Position numbers and translations under genes: made by a program. 64,000 nt of DNA, taken from an uncultured Eubacteriales bacterium (GTDB taxonomy: Bacteria > Bacillota > Clostridia > Oscillospirales > CAG-272). The stretch spans positions 1 to 64,000 of the forward strand of contig CAKROZ010000001.1 in NCBI GenBank assembly GCA_934373635.1. The letters run 5' to 3'. This document shows, piece by piece, positions 17,128 through 25,744 of this stretch. Position 1 is the first letter of the stretch, and each line of letters starts with the position of its first letter. Below the pieces are notes generated by a model. It made no database searches and had not been told where the DNA came from. It saw only the letters and a program-made list of their open reading frames with translations.

Positions 17128-17958
17128 ATGAACCTTCCCTTGATTTTATTTTATTTTATGACGTTCGCCTTCCTCGGATGGATCCTTGAGGTATCCTTCG
17201 CGGCGGTGAAGAGCGGACGCTTCGTGAACCGCGGGTTCTGCAACGGGCCCGTCTGTCCCATTTACGGCGCGGGCGTCGCGGTAATTTACGCGGCGCTCGG
17301 CGCCCTGCGGGATACGTGGGTGCTTCTCTTTTTCGCTTCGGTGCTCGTCACGAGCGCGATCGAGCTCGTCACGGGCTTTTTGATGGACAAGCTCTTTCAT
17401 ACCAAGTGGTGGGATTATTCGGGGAAGAAATTCAACATCGGCGGCTATATCTGCCTTCGCTTTTCGCTGATCTGGGGACTTCTTTGCATGGGAGTGGTCA
17501 AGCTCCTCTTTCCCTTGTTCGACGGGCTGTACGGCGTGCTCGGTGAGCATGTCGTCGTTGTCCTCGAGATCGTTTTCTTCGCGGTGCTTCTTGTGGACTT
17601 CGCCGTTTCGGTCGCTTCGGTCATCGGGCTGAACCGCCGCCTCGGCGCCCTCGATAAGATCGCGGAGGAACTGCATCGCGGCAGTGACAGCCTCGGCGGA
17701 CATGTCTATCGCGGCACGGTCGCGCTCGAGGAGCAGTATACGAAGCTCGCCTCCAAGGCACAGCGCATGGCACGCCGTATTCTCGATGCGTTCCCCACCA
17801 TGTCGTCGATGAAGCACAATGAGCAACTCGCCCTCCTCCGTGAGCGCCTTGCCGCATGGAGAAAGACACGCAAAGAGCAAAAGAAACTCAAAAAGAACGG
17901 TAAAAGCGGCGGATGTGAAAATGCCCCGACAAAAGCCGAAACCGATAACAACATGTAA
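17128..17958 (+). CDS. Predicted membrane protein, putative ABC-transporter type IV family (PF06541-like)
   Basis: 276 residues, ATG 17128 behind GAGAGGAGG. The N-terminal half has five to six hydrophobic helices and the family signatures FLGWILEVSFA, RGFCNGPVCPIYGAG and WWDYSGKKFNIGGYICL. The C-terminal ~90 residues are charged and helical and lie in the cytoplasm. The family is often labelled a CmpB-type permease, but its transport function is not demonstrated. Only 16 bases separate it from tcdA. Confidence 0.75.
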   Translation: MNLPLILFYFMTFAFLGWILEVSFAAVKSGRFVNRGFCNGPVCPIYGAGVAVIYAALGALRDTWVLLFFASVLVTSAIELVTGFLMDKLFHTKWWDYSGKKFNIGGYICLRFSLIWGLLCMGVVKLLFPLFDGLYGVLGEHVVVVLEIVFFAVLLVDFAVSVASVIGLNRRLGALDKIAEELHRGSDSLGGHVYRGTVALEEQYTKLASKAQRMARRILDAFPTMSSMKHNEQLALLRERLAAWRKTRKEQKKLKKNGKSGGCENAPTKAETDNNM

Positions 17959-17973
17959 AGAAAAGATAGCAAA

Positions 17974-18723
17974 ATGGACGAAAATAACCCGATATTGAAC
18001 TCGACACCGCGAGAAGAAGATCCCTTGATCCGCACAAGGATGTTGCTCGGTGACGATGCCGTAGAACGGCTCGGGCGAGCACGGGTCGCCGTCTTCGGCG
18101 TCGGGGGCGTCGGCGGCTATGTCGTCGAGGCGCTTGCCCGCGCGGGCATCGGCGCGCTCGATCTTATCGACAGCGACGCCGTCGCTCTCTCGAACCTCAA
18201 TCGCCAGATCGTCGCGACGCGTGAGACCGTCGGTATGCGGAAGGTCGAGGCGGCAAAGGCGCGCGTCCTTTCGATCCGCCCCGAGTGCACCGTGCGTACA
18301 TATCCCGTCTTCTACCTGCCCGAGACGGCGGGCGACTTTGATTTTTCGGCATACGATTACATCGTCGATGCCGTCGATACCGTCTCGGCGAAGCTCTCGC
18401 TCGTCACGGAGGCGAAGCGCCTCGGCACGCCGATCATCTCGGCGATGGGCGCGGGCAATAAGCTTGACCCGACCGCCTTCCGCGTCGCGGACATTTCGGC
18501 GACCGCCGTCTGCCCACTCGCGCGCGTCATGCGCATTGAGCTCCGCAAGCGCGGCATCCGCCATCTGAAGGTCGTCTATTCCGAGGAGCCGCCGAGAAAG
18601 CCCGCCTTCACGGACGGTGAAAGCAAAAAGCACGCCACCCCGGGGAGCGTTTCCTTCGTCCCGCCTGTCGTCGGACTGATTATCGCGGGCGAGGTCGTCC
18701 GCGATCTTGTGAAAAACGACTGA
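17974..18723 (+). CDS. tcdA: tRNA threonylcarbamoyladenosine dehydratase (ThiF/E1-like)
   Basis: 249 residues. It converts t6A37 of ANN-decoding tRNAs to the cyclic ct6A form using ATP. The Rossmann nucleotide motif FGVGGVGGYVVEALAR, the SNLNRQI segment that contacts ATP phosphates and the family-specific PGSVSFVPPVVGL near the C-terminus identify TcdA (CsdL/YgdL) rather than MoeB or ThiF. Full length. It is the last gene before a strong hairpin. Confidence 0.9.
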   Translation: MDENNPILNSTPREEDPLIRTRMLLGDDAVERLGRARVAVFGVGGVGGYVVEALARAGIGALDLIDSDAVALSNLNRQIVATRETVGMRKVEAAKARVLSIRPECTVRTYPVFYLPETAGDFDFSAYDYIVDAVDTVSAKLSLVTEAKRLGTPIISAMGAGNKLDPTAFRVADISATAVCPLARVMRIELRKRGIRHLKVVYSEEPPRKPAFTDGESKKHATPGSVSFVPPVVGLIIAGEVVRDLVKND

Positions 18724-18753
18724 TTGCCGCATATCCGTTGGCAACAGAGCATC

Positions 18754-18796
18754 AAAAAAGCCCTCGGCGCGCAGAACTCTGCGCGCCGAGGGCTTT
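18754..18796. terminator. Strong GC-rich hairpin behind tcdA
   Basis: AAAGCCCTCGGCGCGCAG pairs with CTGCGCGCCGAGGGCTTT around a 3-4-base loop. The A6 tract on its left makes it a better terminator on the minus strand than on the plus strand. Confidence 0.75.
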
Positions 18797-18970
18797 GATA
18801 TAAGGAAGAAAAGCAGAAATTTTTCGTGGGAACCCGATCACGCTTTGTTCGTGGAAATTTTTGAGATTTTCGGCATGCCGAAACCGCGGGTATAACGACG
18901 CGCCGAGTGACCGCGGAACGCTCCGAAAGCCTCCGTCGCGCGACGATTTTTCATTTTTTCCGAAAAGCTA

Positions 18971-18999
18971 TTGACTTTTTCTCCGCGCGGTGATATAAT
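18971..18999 (+). promoter_or_regulatory. Promoter for tRNA-Pro(CGG)
   Basis: TTGACT, 17 bases, TATAAT, about 50 bases before the tRNA. The stretch 18797-18970 holds nothing else I can identify. Confidence 0.75.
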
Positions 19000-19051
19000 A
19001 TAGCAGGTTTTGAAGAATGAGCGGGAGGATTGCTCGCTTTCTTTAAAGCAT

Positions 19052-19128
19052 CGGGGTGTGGCTCAGCTTGGTAGAGCGCTTGGTTCGGGACCAAGAGGCC
19101 GCTGGTTCGAATCCAGTCACTCCGACCA
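19052..19128 (+). tRNA. tRNA-Pro (anticodon CGG)
   Basis: 77 bases with encoded CCA. CGGGGTG pairs with CACTCCG; anticodon stem CTTGG/CCAAG with loop TTCGGGA; GTTCGAATCC T arm. Anticodon at 19086-19088, reading CCG. Confidence 0.95.
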
Positions 19129-19172
19129 AAAATCGGCAGGCATTGTAAGGTGCCTGCCGATTTTACTTTTTT
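19129..19172 (+). terminator. Terminator of tRNA-Pro(CGG)
   Basis: AAAATCGGCAGGCA pairs with TGCCTGCCGATTTT around an 8-base loop, followed by ACTTTTTT. Confidence 0.85.
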
Positions 19173-19441
19173 CCTCCCCGGATTTCTCAGACGATTCCGA
19201 GAAAAAATGAATACAATTGCCGAAGAGAAAATTTGCGACAGTGCCCGATTTTTCGCAAAAAGGCGATTTTGCGCCCCAAAGTCAATAAATTTTCATTTTT
19301 GGGGCGTGAAATAGTGGTATTTTATCGATATCTCCCCGGTTTTGGTTCGGTCGTTGTCTTCATCCGCGGCGGAATTGTATAGGTTTCAAAGTAAAATACG
19401 GTTGCCGAAAACCGAAAAATCGATAAAGGCGTCGTCCGCCC
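19173..19441. other. Intergenic stretch with no recognisable gene
   Basis: Only a weak hairpin (GCCCCAAA with TTTGGGGC near 19272-19304) is visible; it may end the minus-strand regulator transcript. No reading frame here looks like a gene. Confidence 0.4.
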
Positions 19442-20245
19442 TTACTCCGCCACCGGCAGGACGAGTCTTGAACAGTAGCGGCGAGTCTCAATCTCGCGAC
19501 CCGTGTAAGGGGCAACGATGCCGAGGACACGCGGAGCGCCCGCAGGCGTCAGACCGCGCGCCTTCACCTCTCTTCCGAGCGTCAACCACGCCTCGTCCAC
19601 GCCCGAGTAATCCCCGTAGTACAGCACCGATAACGCACGACATTCCGGCAATACCACCGCATCCGCGGGGGCTTTGTTCGCCTGAACGGGGACGCAGACC
19701 GCATAAGGATACGGCTCATTGCCGATGGTCCCCTCCAGAAAATCCTGCCGCTCCGAAATCGTGAACAGCGGCTCGTCGGAGAGAACACAGCCCCGACGCA
19801 CGCACTCGTCGTAAAAATTATACATGGCGGCGTATTTTTCCGCAATCGTATGTCCCATGTACTGCCGCATCCGACAGGTCACGGCGGGAAGCTGCAGGAT
19901 TTGCACGGAAATGGTTGTCTTCGCCGCACGCAGTCGCAGCTCCTCGACACTGCGTTCAAGGTCATTCAGACGGCTCTCGAGCGCGTGCAAAAGCGACGAC
20001 GTCTCACCGCCGTTGGCAAAATAATCGACGATTTGCTCGGTATCGAGCCCCATGCTCTTGAATTTTTCAATCTGCAAAATGCGCGCCACATCGTGGCAGT
20101 CGTAATATCTCCGCCCGCTCTCTTCCGCGATGTGGGCGGGCGTGAGCAACCCTTTTTCCTCCATGCGCATCAGGGTACTGCGGGAAAGACCGCAGGCGTG
20201 CGCCGCCTCGGTGATCTGAAAGTACTTTTTTTCATTCGTTTTCAT
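19442..20245 (-). CDS. MerR-family regulator with GyrI-like effector-binding domain
   Basis: 267 residues from ATG 20245. The N-terminal ~75 residues form the MerR winged helix (ITEAAHACGLSRSTLMRMEEKG, RRYYDCHDVARIL), followed by a dimerisation coiled coil (about 80-110) and a GyrI/SOUL-type ligand pocket (about 115-267), the BmrR arrangement. No cysteine cluster typical of metal sensors is seen, so an organic or peptide effector is more likely. It is divergent from the large surface-protein gene, and its binding site appears in that gene's promoter; it probably controls that gene and itself. Confidence 0.88.
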   Translation of the reverse strand: MKTNEKKYFQITEAAHACGLSRSTLMRMEEKGLLTPAHIAEESGRRYYDCHDVARILQIEKFKSMGLDTEQIVDYFANGGETSSLLHALESRLNDLERSVEELRLRAAKTTISVQILQLPAVTCRMRQYMGHTIAEKYAAMYNFYDECVRRGCVLSDEPLFTISERQDFLEGTIGNEPYPYAVCVPVQANKAPADAVVLPECRALSVLYYGDYSGVDEAWLTLGREVKARGLTPAGAPRVLGIVAPYTGREIETRRYCSRLVLPVAE

Positions 20246-20263
20246 AATTTTTGCCGAAACCCC

Positions 20264-20294
20264 TTGCTTCGTTCACGGGTGAACGATATATAAT
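20264..20294 (+). promoter_or_regulatory. MerR-type promoter of the surface-protein gene with operator
   Basis: TTGCTT, then 19 bases, then TATAAT. The over-long 19-base spacer and the dyad GTTCACGGGTGAAC (20271-20284) between the two boxes are the hallmark of promoters that MerR proteins activate by untwisting DNA. The divergent MerR gene starts 20 bases away. Confidence 0.8.
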
Positions 20295-20297
20295 ACT

Positions 20298-20325
20298 ATT
20301 ATAGCAGAATTTCCCTGAATGTCAA
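20298..20325 (-). promoter_or_regulatory. Promoter of the merR-type gene
   Basis: Minus strand TTGACA, 16 bases, TATAAT. Transcription would run through the GTTCACGGGTGAAC operator, giving autoregulation. Confidence 0.7.
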
Positions 20326-20379
20326 GTCCGTGAACGGACAACAAATCTTGCGGAATACCGACAAAGGAGAGAACGAACG

Positions 20380-23300
20380 ATGAAAGCTTGGAAGGGACTG
20401 TTTTTCGTAACGTTGCTTTTGTGTGCCACGATCTGCGCGGTGGGTGTCAGTGCGGCGGATGACGGTACGCATACGCACCCGATTTGCGGCGCGACCCATC
20501 GGGAGATCGGCGACCATACGGGGGCGTGCGAAGCTGTCGAATGGACGGCATGGGACGGAACGAGCGACATTGCCTACGACGAGAACAATACCGCCTATGT
20601 TTACCTGTCGGACAATGTGACGCGGAGCAAATCTCTCACCGTCTCGGGTAGCACCCTCAACCTCTGCCTGAACGGAAAGACGCTGACCGGCAGTATTACG
20701 GTAAAGGGCGACGCTACGCTGAATATATGCGATTGCAAAGGCGGCGGCGAGATCAAAAAGACATCCGCTTGCGCCGTTGAAGTGAGAACGGTGAGTCGCT
20801 CCAATGTTCGCACCACCCTGAATTTGTACGGCGGAAAAATCAGTAGCAATAGAATATCTTCTTATGCTAACGGCTCGATTGTTCTGTACAATAACGACGG
20901 GAACAACGCACAGACCGTAGCAGTGTTCAATATGTACGGTGGCGAGGTGTATAATGGGGATTCCGGTTCGTCTGCCGTTTATGTCAGCCCGGCGAACATC
21001 TACACGGGTTACTACGAGCTTAATATGCACGGCGGAAGCATTTGTTGCGAAAAGAATAACGGATTCGCTCTTAACGACAACGAAAACGTCACGATGAAAA
21101 TTACCGGCGGAACGATCACAAGCGGCAATTATGGTGTTGATCTCGGTCCCGACAACAAACTGACCCTGTCGGGAAATCCGCAATTCATCGACAAAAAATA
21201 TTACAAGTCGTCTACCGCGGGAATAAATATCCCCGCCAATGTGATCCTGACCGTAACAGATGATTTTACCCCCGCCGGCGGAACAACAATTTCGGTGAGA
21301 AAGTCCGTTGATGCAACCGGCAGCGTTGTGTTTGCTACGTCCGCAAGCGGTAGCTCTCTGTCAGATAAGGCGCAGTACTTTGTCTCGGCAAAGGAGGGCT
21401 ATTTCGTGGAATGCGATACGGACGGCAACCTCCGCCTCACCGAATGTGCCATTACGGAGCAACCCACGAAGGATAACCGTTACACCGTTAGCGCAAACGG
21501 CAATCCCAAGTATCAGTGGTGGAGTACGAAGCGGGGCGACGTCTCTGTGACAAGCGAGAGGGCAACGGTGGGTGAATTCCATTATAACGACTGGCGGGAA
21601 GAATGGGGTTATGGGGCAAGTGGTGTCTCCTCCGTCACATTGGAAGTATTCACCCTGTATATGGCGGCGGGTGATGTGTTGACACTGAACAAATTTCGTG
21701 ACGACTACTACAATTTCAGTATCACCGACGTCGTTTTTACCCGTTCGGGCGGCAGTTCGACCTCAGTCACAGGAACAGGCGATACTTATACTTTCACCGC
21801 TTTGGAGGATGGCGAGTATACGCTGAAAATTACCGCTGAAGCGTACCCGTGGAGTGACTCGTATGATATGAATTTCACTTTTACCGCTACCGTGACGGGC
21901 GACGTGATAGACGCCGCATTGGAAGGTCAGACCGACAAAACACTCAATCCCGAGACACTCGGTGACGGAAAATACATGTGCGCCGTTACATGGGAAGACA
22001 AGACCACACTCAACACCAATGCCGCGGAGTACGTGCACAGCCATAAATGGAACGACGGCGAAGAGACCACAGCTCCCACTTGTACAAAGACGGGTGTGAA
22101 AACCTTTACCTGTACGATATGCTCCGAAGCCAAAACGGAACCGATCGATTCTCTCGGTCACGACTTTGAAGGCGGAGCGTGGAAGCACGACGAAAGTCAG
22201 CACTGGAAGAAATGCTCGCGTTGCGAAGAAACCGACACGAAATCCGCCCACGATTGGAACGAGGGCGAAGTAACTACAAAACCTACTTGCACAGTGGCAG
22301 GCGTAAGAACCCTGACTTGTACCGAATGCTCCGCAACAAAGGAAGAAGCAGAACCCGCTCTCGGTCATGATCTTGTCCACCACGAAGCAAAAGCGGCAAC
22401 CTGCACGGAGAAGGGATGGGTAGCCTACGATACCTGCTCCCGTTGTGACCATACTACCTACAAGGAAAATCCCGTTCTCGGTCACGACTTCACTGCCGAT
22501 ACATGGAAACACGACGCAAACAACCATTGGAAAGAGTGCTCCCGCTGTGACGCTACCGACACGAGATCCGCTCACAAATGGGACGACGGCGAAGAGACCG
22601 AGGCTCCCACTTGTACAAAGACGGGTGTGAAAACCTTCACCTGCACCGAATGCTCCGCAACGAAAGAAGAAACGCTCGACGCCCTCGACCACGATCTTAT
22701 CCACCACGAAGCAAAAGCGGCGACCTGCACGGCGATAGGATGGGACGCCTACGATACCTGCTCTCGTTGTGACCATACCACCTACGAAGAAAAAGACGCC
22801 CTCGGTCATGACTTCGAAGGCGGAGAGTGGAAGCACGACGAAAATCAGCACTGGAAAAAGTGCTCGCGTTGCGATGTTACCGATACGAGATCCGCTCATA
22901 AGTGGAACAACGGCGAAGTAACCACAGACCCCACCTGCTTAGCGACAGGCGTAAAAACCTTCACCTGCACCGAATGCTCCGCAACGGAGGAGGAAACGAT
23001 CGCCGCTCTCGATCACGATCTTGTCCACCACGACGCAAAAGCGGCGACCTGCACGGCGATAGGATGGGACGCCTACGATACCTGCTCCCGTTGTGACCAT
23101 ACTACTTACGAAGAAAAAGACGCGCTCGGTCATGACTTCACAACCGATACATGGGAACACGACGCGGGCAACCACTGGAAAAAGTGCTCCCGCTGTGACG
23201 CTATCGACGCGAAGGCAGGACACACCGGCGGTACGGCTACCTGCAGGGACAGCGCCGTTTGCACCGTCTGCTCCGAAGCCTACGGTGAGCGGAATCCCCG

Positions 23301-24195
23301 TAACCATGTGGGAGGCACAGAGATCCGCGGCATGGCGGAAGCCACGACCAAGAAGGAAGGATACACCGGCGACAGCTATTGCAAGGGCTGTAATGCCAAA
23401 CTGTCCGACGGCACGGTCATTCCCGTGACCTCCGATCTGTCTACCGACAAAAAGAGCGATCTGCGCTCGGCGGTCGAGGAGATGGAAAAGGCTTTGAACG
23501 ATCGGAGCAATGCCTACACCGAGGAGCAGAAAGAGCTGTTGACCGACAGCATCAATGCGACGAAAGCCGCGCTGAAAAGCATTGAAAACGCCGAAGAAGC
23601 CGTGAAACGTGCGGACGCCATGCCCGCCGCCGACAAGATCCGACCGGACGACGAGACTGCCATCGGCGCTTACGAAGCCGCAAAGAAAGCCTACGACGAT
23701 CTCTCCGCCGACGAAAAGAGAATGGCGGGCGAGCGCACGAAGGAAGCACTGGATGCCATGTTGAAGGCACTGACCGACTATGACATCACGAACGGCAACG
23801 ACAGCACATGGACGGCAAACGATAAAAACGACGGCTTGACCTTCACCGTCAACGGCTACCATAAGAAATTTGCGGGCGTCGTTATCAACGGTACGATCAT
23901 CGATCCGAAATACTACGACATCAAGGTCGGCAGTACCGTGATCACCCTGAAAACCGAGTATCTGGAGACGCTCTCCGCGGGAGAATATACCCTTCTCGTC
24001 CGGTACACGGACGGTAGCACGGACGGCAAGGATACGTTCACCATTACGAAAGCTGCGGCAACCGATCCCGATGCCCCGACCGCACTGAAAGGGGAGGATT
24101 ACGCTCTGCTTGTAATGGCTTGCGGCGTCGCTCTTCTCCTGATCGGCATCGCGGTTCTGATCCGCTACTTCGATAAACGGAGAGAGGAAAGATAA
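20380..24195 (+). CDS. Large secreted, membrane-anchored repeat protein
   Basis: 1271 residues, ATG 20380 behind AAAGGAG. A signal peptide (about 1-27, ending VSA) is followed by a right-handed beta-helix-like region (about 60-280) with repeating NLYGG, NMYGG, NMHGG and KITGG turns. Next come a linker beta domain, four H/W/CxxC repeat units (about 555-945), and a helical FIVAR-like stretch (about 1020-1130). An Ig-like domain (about 1145-1225) precedes a C-terminal membrane helix and a short basic tail. No LPXTG sortase motif is seen. The protein would sit on the outer face of the cell; adhesion, polysaccharide or metal binding are possible. The promoter is MerR-type. Confidence 0.85.
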   Translation: MKAWKGLFFVTLLLCATICAVGVSAADDGTHTHPICGATHREIGDHTGACEAVEWTAWDGTSDIAYDENNTAYVYLSDNVTRSKSLTVSGSTLNLCLNGKTLTGSITVKGDATLNICDCKGGGEIKKTSACAVEVRTVSRSNVRTTLNLYGGKISSNRISSYANGSIVLYNNDGNNAQTVAVFNMYGGEVYNGDSGSSAVYVSPANIYTGYYELNMHGGSICCEKNNGFALNDNENVTMKITGGTITSGNYGVDLGPDNKLTLSGNPQFIDKKYYKSSTAGINIPANVILTVTDDFTPAGGTTISVRKSVDATGSVVFATSASGSSLSDKAQYFVSAKEGYFVECDTDGNLRLTECAITEQPTKDNRYTVSANGNPKYQWWSTKRGDVSVTSERATVGEFHYNDWREEWGYGASGVSSVTLEVFTLYMAAGDVLTLNKFRDDYYNFSITDVVFTRSGGSSTSVTGTGDTYTFTALEDGEYTLKITAEAYPWSDSYDMNFTFTATVTGDVIDAALEGQTDKTLNPETLGDGKYMCAVTWEDKTTLNTNAAEYVHSHKWNDGEETTAPTCTKTGVKTFTCTICSEAKTEPIDSLGHDFEGGAWKHDESQHWKKCSRCEETDTKSAHDWNEGEVTTKPTCTVAGVRTLTCTECSATKEEAEPALGHDLVHHEAKAATCTEKGWVAYDTCSRCDHTTYKENPVLGHDFTADTWKHDANNHWKECSRCDATDTRSAHKWDDGEETEAPTCTKTGVKTFTCTECSATKEETLDALDHDLIHHEAKAATCTAIGWDAYDTCSRCDHTTYEEKDALGHDFEGGEWKHDENQHWKKCSRCDVTDTRSAHKWNNGEVTTDPTCLATGVKTFTCTECSATEEETIAALDHDLVHHDAKAATCTAIGWDAYDTCSRCDHTTYEEKDALGHDFTTDTWEHDAGNHWKKCSRCDAIDAKAGHTGGTATCRDSAVCTVCSEAYGERNPRNHVGGTEIRGMAEATTKKEGYTGDSYCKGCNAKLSDGTVIPVTSDLSTDKKSDLRSAVEEMEKALNDRSNAYTEEQKELLTDSINATKAALKSIENAEEAVKRADAMPAADKIRPDDETAIGAYEAAKKAYDDLSADEKRMAGERTKEALDAMLKALTDYDITNGNDSTWTANDKNDGLTFTVNGYHKKFAGVVINGTIIDPKYYDIKVGSTVITLKTEYLETLSAGEYTLLVRYTDGSTDGKDTFTITKAAATDPDAPTALKGEDYALLVMACGVALLLIGIAVLIRYFDKRREER
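22042..23220 (+). repeat. Four tandem coding repeats with H-W and CxxC motifs
   Basis: Each unit starts HKW or HDW, then a threonine- and cysteine-rich strand (TFTCTECSATKEE), and a GHDF or HDL stretch. It closes with H-W-KKCSRC. Units 2-4 also contain DTCSRCDHTTY. Paired CxxC and nearby histidines suggest zinc-ribbon-like folds or disulfides. DNA identity between units is high, implying recent duplication. Confidence 0.85.
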
Positions 24196-24199
24196 AAAG

Positions 24200-24248
24200 C
24201 AAAAGGCGGGAGCGCACCCCCACGGATGCGCTCCCGCCAAAATTTTAT
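24200..24248 (+). terminator. Terminator of the surface-protein gene
   Basis: GGCGGGAGCGCA pairs perfectly with TGCGCTCCCGCC around a 10-base loop, followed by AAAATTTTAT. Confidence 0.8.
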
Positions 24249-24282
24249 CGTTCGGGTTGTCGTTTCCATTCGTTTCATTACT

Positions 24283-24352
24283 TTCCCTTAAATCATGCCA
24301 CATTTTAAGGGAATTGTCAACGGCTTAAGGGAAAATTCCCTTAAAATGATAC
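24283..24352. repeat. Cluster of inverted CCCTTAA/TTAAGGG motifs
   Basis: TTTCCCTTAAA, TTTTAAGGGAA and the perfect 20-base palindrome TTAAGGGAAAATTCCCTTAA lie within 70 bases in a gene-free stretch, with a further TGAGGGAATC after them. Confidence 0.6.
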
Positions 24353-24427
24353 CCGAAATGAGGGAATCCTATCGGCAAAGGGAAAAATTGCCCCGTCGTG
24401 CCGACACGGACGCGAAAAAAATCCCCC

Positions 24428-24522
24428 GCGCACGAATCTCGTTTTATACGGACACCTTGCGCAACGCTCTCCTTTTATATAGATACCCGTGCATCGCTCT
24501 CCTTCTATATGGATATAAAAAC
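24428..24522. repeat. Three imperfect tandem repeats of about 31 bases
   Basis: Three units share the pattern GCnnnCGnnTCTCnTTTTATAnnGATAC. They lie just downstream of asnA on the minus strand, in a region without a credible gene. Confidence 0.5.
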
Positions 24523-24540
24523 GCAAAAGGGGCTGTCGCA

Positions 24541-25548
24541 TCACAGAAGCATGATGCCCGCCTCGCGGCACTTTTCGACGGTGTTTCTGTCCCAGATGCT
24601 CGATTGCACCTCGCCGATGTGGGCGCGACCCATAAGGAGCATACAGAGACGGGACTGCCCGATGCCGCCGCCGACCGTGAGAGGAAGCTCACCGTCGAGA
24701 AGCATACGGTGGAAGGGAAGATTCCGCCGCTCCTCGCATCCCGCGGCTTTGAGCTGACGGGTGAGCGCCTCCTCGTCGACGCGGATGCCCATCGAGGAGA
24801 TCTCGATGGCGTGCCCGAGCACGGAATTGTAGAAGAGAATGTCTCCGTTGAGCGTCCAGTCGTCGTAGTCGGGCGCCCTGCCGTCATGCGGCTTGCCGTC
24901 CGAGAGCTTGCCGCCGATCTGCATGATCAGGGCGGTGCCGTGCTCCTTTAAGAAGGCGTCCTCGCGTTCCTTCGGCGAGAGCGTCGGGTAAAGGCGGAGC
25001 AGCTCCTCGGTCGTGATCGCCGTCATTTCCCGCGAGAGCTTCACGGGGATCTCGGGATAGTCGACGCGCAGAAGCTCGCTCGTGTCGCAGATCACCCCGA
25101 CGATCGTCTCGGCGATCGCGCGCAATGTATCAAGGGTGCGGTCCTCTCTCGTGATGACCTTTTCCCAGTCCCATTGGTCGACGTAGATCGAGTGCAGGTT
25201 GTCGAGCTCTTCGTCGCGGCGGATCGCGTTCATATCGGTATACAGTCCGTTGCCAACGTAGAAATGATAGTCCTTGAGAGCGAGGCGCTTCCACTTCGCG
25301 AGGGAGTGCACGACCTGCGCCGATGCACCCACCGCGGGAATGTCGAAGGAAACGGGACGCTCGACACCGTTTAAGTCGTCGTTCAACCCGGAATTGCCCG
25401 TGACGAAAAGAGGGGCGGAGACGCGCTTGAGGTTCAGCGCTTCGGCGAGTCTGTCTTGAAAGGTACGTTTGATGAATGAGATCGCCTTCTGCGTGCGATA
25501 GAGGTCGAGCGGGGAATGATACCCCTTCGGGATGTTGATGTGATTCAT
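24541..25548 (-). CDS. asnA: Aspartate-ammonia ligase (asparagine synthetase A)
   Basis: 335 residues, ATG 25548 behind AAAGGAG. It makes asparagine from aspartate, ammonia and ATP in the cytoplasm; the fold is class II synthetase-like. Family signatures are SFIKRTFQDRLAEALNL at the start, LHSIYVDQWDWEKVI, and the terminal VGGGIGQSRLCMLLMGRAHIGEVQ with the ATP-binding arginine. Length matches the family. Ammonia-dependent AsnA fits with the linked ammonium transporter gene in this window. It lies downstream of the cyclophilin, holA and DUF1934 genes on the same strand, but with a 196-base gap. Confidence 0.97.
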   Translation of the reverse strand: MNHINIPKGYHSPLDLYRTQKAISFIKRTFQDRLAEALNLKRVSAPLFVTGNSGLNDDLNGVERPVSFDIPAVGASAQVVHSLAKWKRLALKDYHFYVGNGLYTDMNAIRRDEELDNLHSIYVDQWDWEKVITREDRTLDTLRAIAETIVGVICDTSELLRVDYPEIPVKLSREMTAITTEELLRLYPTLSPKEREDAFLKEHGTALIMQIGGKLSDGKPHDGRAPDYDDWTLNGDILFYNSVLGHAIEISSMGIRVDEEALTRQLKAAGCEERRNLPFHRMLLDGELPLTVGGGIGQSRLCMLLMGRAHIGEVQSSIWDRNTVEKCREAGIMLL

Positions 25549-25744
25549 GGTTGCTCCTTTATGTCAAAAGCGGAATGGCAAAGTTAAAAACGGAAACGGA
25601 AGAAGGGAAAGAGAAGGGGAAAGGAAAAGGGAAACATATACGTCCTCGACGCACAACTGTTTTTTGTGCCGCTGCACCCCTTTTGGCGCGTTACGCACGC
25701 GGTCGGGTAACCGCTTTTTGAGCCGATGTACCCTCTTTGCCGCT

